From Paenibacillus montaniterrae (lineage in GTDB: Bacteria > Bacillota > Bacilli > Paenibacillales > Paenibacillaceae), in contig NZ_BOSE01000002.1 in assembly GCF_018403185.1 (NCBI RefSeq), forward strand, positions 620,001-684,000: a stretch of 64,000 nt of DNA, in the 5' to 3' direction. Positions 62,849-64,000 of this stretch are shown one piece after another (the stretch's first letter is position 1; each line of letters begins with the position of its first letter). The position numbers and the translations under genes were made by a program. The notes beneath the pieces are model-generated. The model had not been told where the DNA came from, did no database searches, and saw only the letters and a program-made list of their open reading frames with translations.

Positions 62849-63646
62849 CTATATTTCCTGCGACTCGAGCAAGCTACGCTGCAGCGTCTCCAGCATTTGT
62901 CCGTTGCAGCAAATCGTAAGCGAATGCTGCCCCACCTGCGTCTGCAGCAGCCTGCCGCCCGCTTCTTCGGCAATTAATGCGCCCGCGCAAATGTCCCAGT
63001 CATTGAGATCGAACTCCCAATACCCGTCAAAATACGAGGCGGCTACAAAGCATAAATCAAGCGCGGCGCTGCCAGTGCGGCGAATGCCTGAAACCTTGCT
63101 GATCATATGGCTGAAATATACGAGATTAATATGCTCCCTGCTGCCTGCGCCGGGAAAGCCTGTAGCCAGCAAGCTAATCCTCAGCTCGCTCGTCTGCGAT
63201 ACAGTTATCCGCTTGCCGTTCAAATATGCGCCTTTGCCTTTAGTCGCATAAAACTTCATGGCGAGCCACGGCGAATAGACCATCCCTGCTTGCGTGACCC
63301 CTTTAACCTGCAATGCGATCGAGATCGAGCTCATCGGAAAGCCGTGAATAAAGTTGGTCGTGCCGTCGATCGGATCAATCACCCATAAATAATCGCTCTG
63401 GCGATCGAGCATGCCTCGTTCCTCAGTTAAAATGCTGTGCTCAGGATAGGTTTCATGGATACACTTGATCAATATTTCCTCGGATTTCAAATCAACATCG
63501 GTAACGAAGTCCGTATCATACGCTTTCGTCTGCACCTGCAGCTGCTGATGCTGGAGCGCTTCCCGCTGGTACGCTGCTGTCAGCTCCACCCATTTCTCAA
63601 TTTCATTCATTACGTCGTTTAGATTTAAGCCTTCACTATTTCTCAT
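62849..63646 (-). CDS. Inositol monophosphatase-family protein
   Basis: 265 residues. The metal-binding signatures are LTEERG, WVIDPIDGTTNFIHG (about 87-101) and DWDICAGALIAEEAGGRLL (about 212-230), all with intact acidic residues. The family dephosphorylates inositol phosphates, histidinol phosphate or 3',5'-bisphosphonucleotides. The ATG overlaps the stop of the MBL gene (ATGA). In this operon a role on a phosphate released by the PLC-like enzyme is an attractive but untested idea. Confidence 0.9.
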   Translation of the reverse strand: MRNSEGLNLNDVMNEIEKWVELTAAYQREALQHQQLQVQTKAYDTDFVTDVDLKSEEILIKCIHETYPEHSILTEERGMLDRQSDYLWVIDPIDGTTNFIHGFPMSSISIALQVKGVTQAGMVYSPWLAMKFYATKGKGAYLNGKRITVSQTSELRISLLATGFPGAGSREHINLVYFSHMISKVSGIRRTGSAALDLCFVAASYFDGYWEFDLNDWDICAGALIAEEAGGRLLQTQVGQHSLTICCNGQMLETLQRSLLESQEI

Positions 63647-64000
63647 TCAACCAGTTCCAATCTCCATTCATTTACATCGATTCGGATTATGCTGTGGGTG
63701 GTCGTTGCAGCCTCCGTATAATAAACCTCCGCTTGCGAATGCGCACGGACCATATCTTCGAACTGCTGCTGCGGAAGCTGATAGGTGCCTTCATCATCTG
63801 CGCTTACGATAACGATTTGCGGCGACAGCTGCCCCAGCCATTGCTGCGAAATATGGCGGGCATCGCCATGATGCGGCGCTTGCACGACATGAACCTGACC
63901 GATCTCGCTCATGTACGGCTGCCAAAAATCCAGTCCGACGTCCGAAGTGAGCAGCACCGCCGACTTGCCTGCGCTGCGAATCAGCAGCGCTAAAGCGGTC
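63643..64000 (-). CDS. MBL-fold metallohydrolase, ComEC/Rec2-like (5' end beyond window)
   Basis: The last 118 or so residues of a metallo-beta-lactamase-fold protein. VLLTSDVG (metal-binding Asp) and VVQAPHHGDARHIS (the HHG motif) match the C-terminal half of ComEC-type and related MBL enzymes, followed by PQIVIVSADDEGTYQLP. The frame is open to position 64000. No membrane segments are visible here, so it may be a stand-alone soluble MBL enzyme. It overlaps the IMPase gene by 4 bp and seems to be upstream in the same operon. Confidence 0.8.
   Translation of the reverse strand, partial: TALALLIRSAGKSAVLLTSDVGLDFWQPYMSEIGQVHVVQAPHHGDARHISQQWLGQLSPQIVIVSADDEGTYQLPQQQFEDMVRAHSQAEVYYTEAATTTHSIIRIDVNEWRLELVE

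Overview
The window looks like the chromosome of a spore-forming, plant- or soil-associated Firmicute close to Paenibacillus. This is inferred, not searched. The grounds are strong AGGAGG-type ribosome binding sites, several YesM/YesN two-component pairs beside Lpl-type sugar ABC transporters that lack their own ATPase, a high density of glycoside hydrolases, Gly-Pro-Thr collagen-like spore-surface proteins, CcpA (cre) sites, and many AraC-type regulators. No rRNA, tRNA, CRISPR array or intact insertion sequence was seen.

Layout. (1) 1-3013: end of a DEDDh exonuclease, an AraC regulator with an odd leader, and rarA. (2) 3131-21801: a first carbohydrate-utilisation locus, almost all on the minus strand, with GH2, two ABC permeases, YesN/YesM, a binding protein, GH78 rhamnosidase, GH1, GH43, a second GH2 and a divergent TetR gene. 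Four of its promoters carry the same tandem direct repeat at nearly the same distance from the start codon, so they look like one regulon. The combination of rhamnosidase, arabinosidase/xylosidase and beta-galactosidases suggests a rhamnose-containing plant glycan. (3) 21838-30541: mixed genes. They include an ECF41 sigma factor with its carboxymuconolactone decarboxylase partner and two mirror-image ECF41 promoters, a broken small gene, an Rpn nuclease, a GC-rich MFS/ArsR pair, an aquaporin, DUF378, a DUF2974 hydrolase, and the first copy of a 0.2-kb repeat. (4) 30543-42566: a nitroreductase and a second glycan locus with YesM/YesN, binding protein, two permeases, GH88 unsaturated glucuronyl hydrolase, a large GH2 and a divergent AraC gene, pointing to unsaturated uronic-acid oligosaccharides. 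(5) 42606-46005: an ABC-2 type efflux pair with its own OmpR/HisKA two-component system. (6) 46036-48338: two collagen-like proteins. (7) 48412-52340: a SUKH-like protein, a lipoprotein whose start appears mutated, a second repeat copy, a frameshifted AraC/GyrI gene and another AraC gene. (8) 52458-55981: a cre-controlled sugar:cation symporter plus a tannase/feruloyl-esterase-like hydrolase. (9) 56171-59833: catalase, a methyltransferase with a structured leader, and a membrane protein/TetR pair behind a perfect 38-bp palindrome. (10) 59841-64000: the third repeat copy, inverted, then a compact minus-strand operon of an MBL-fold protein (cut by the window end), an inositol monophosphatase-family enzyme, a GntR/UTRA regulator and a secreted PLC-like phosphodiesterase with a repeat domain.

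The most promising material is the four-promoter direct-repeat regulon, the paired ECF41 promoters, the three-copy palindromic repeat, the PLC/IMPase/GntR/MBL operon and the symporter-hydrolase pair. Family names rest on motifs read by eye; no database search was possible.
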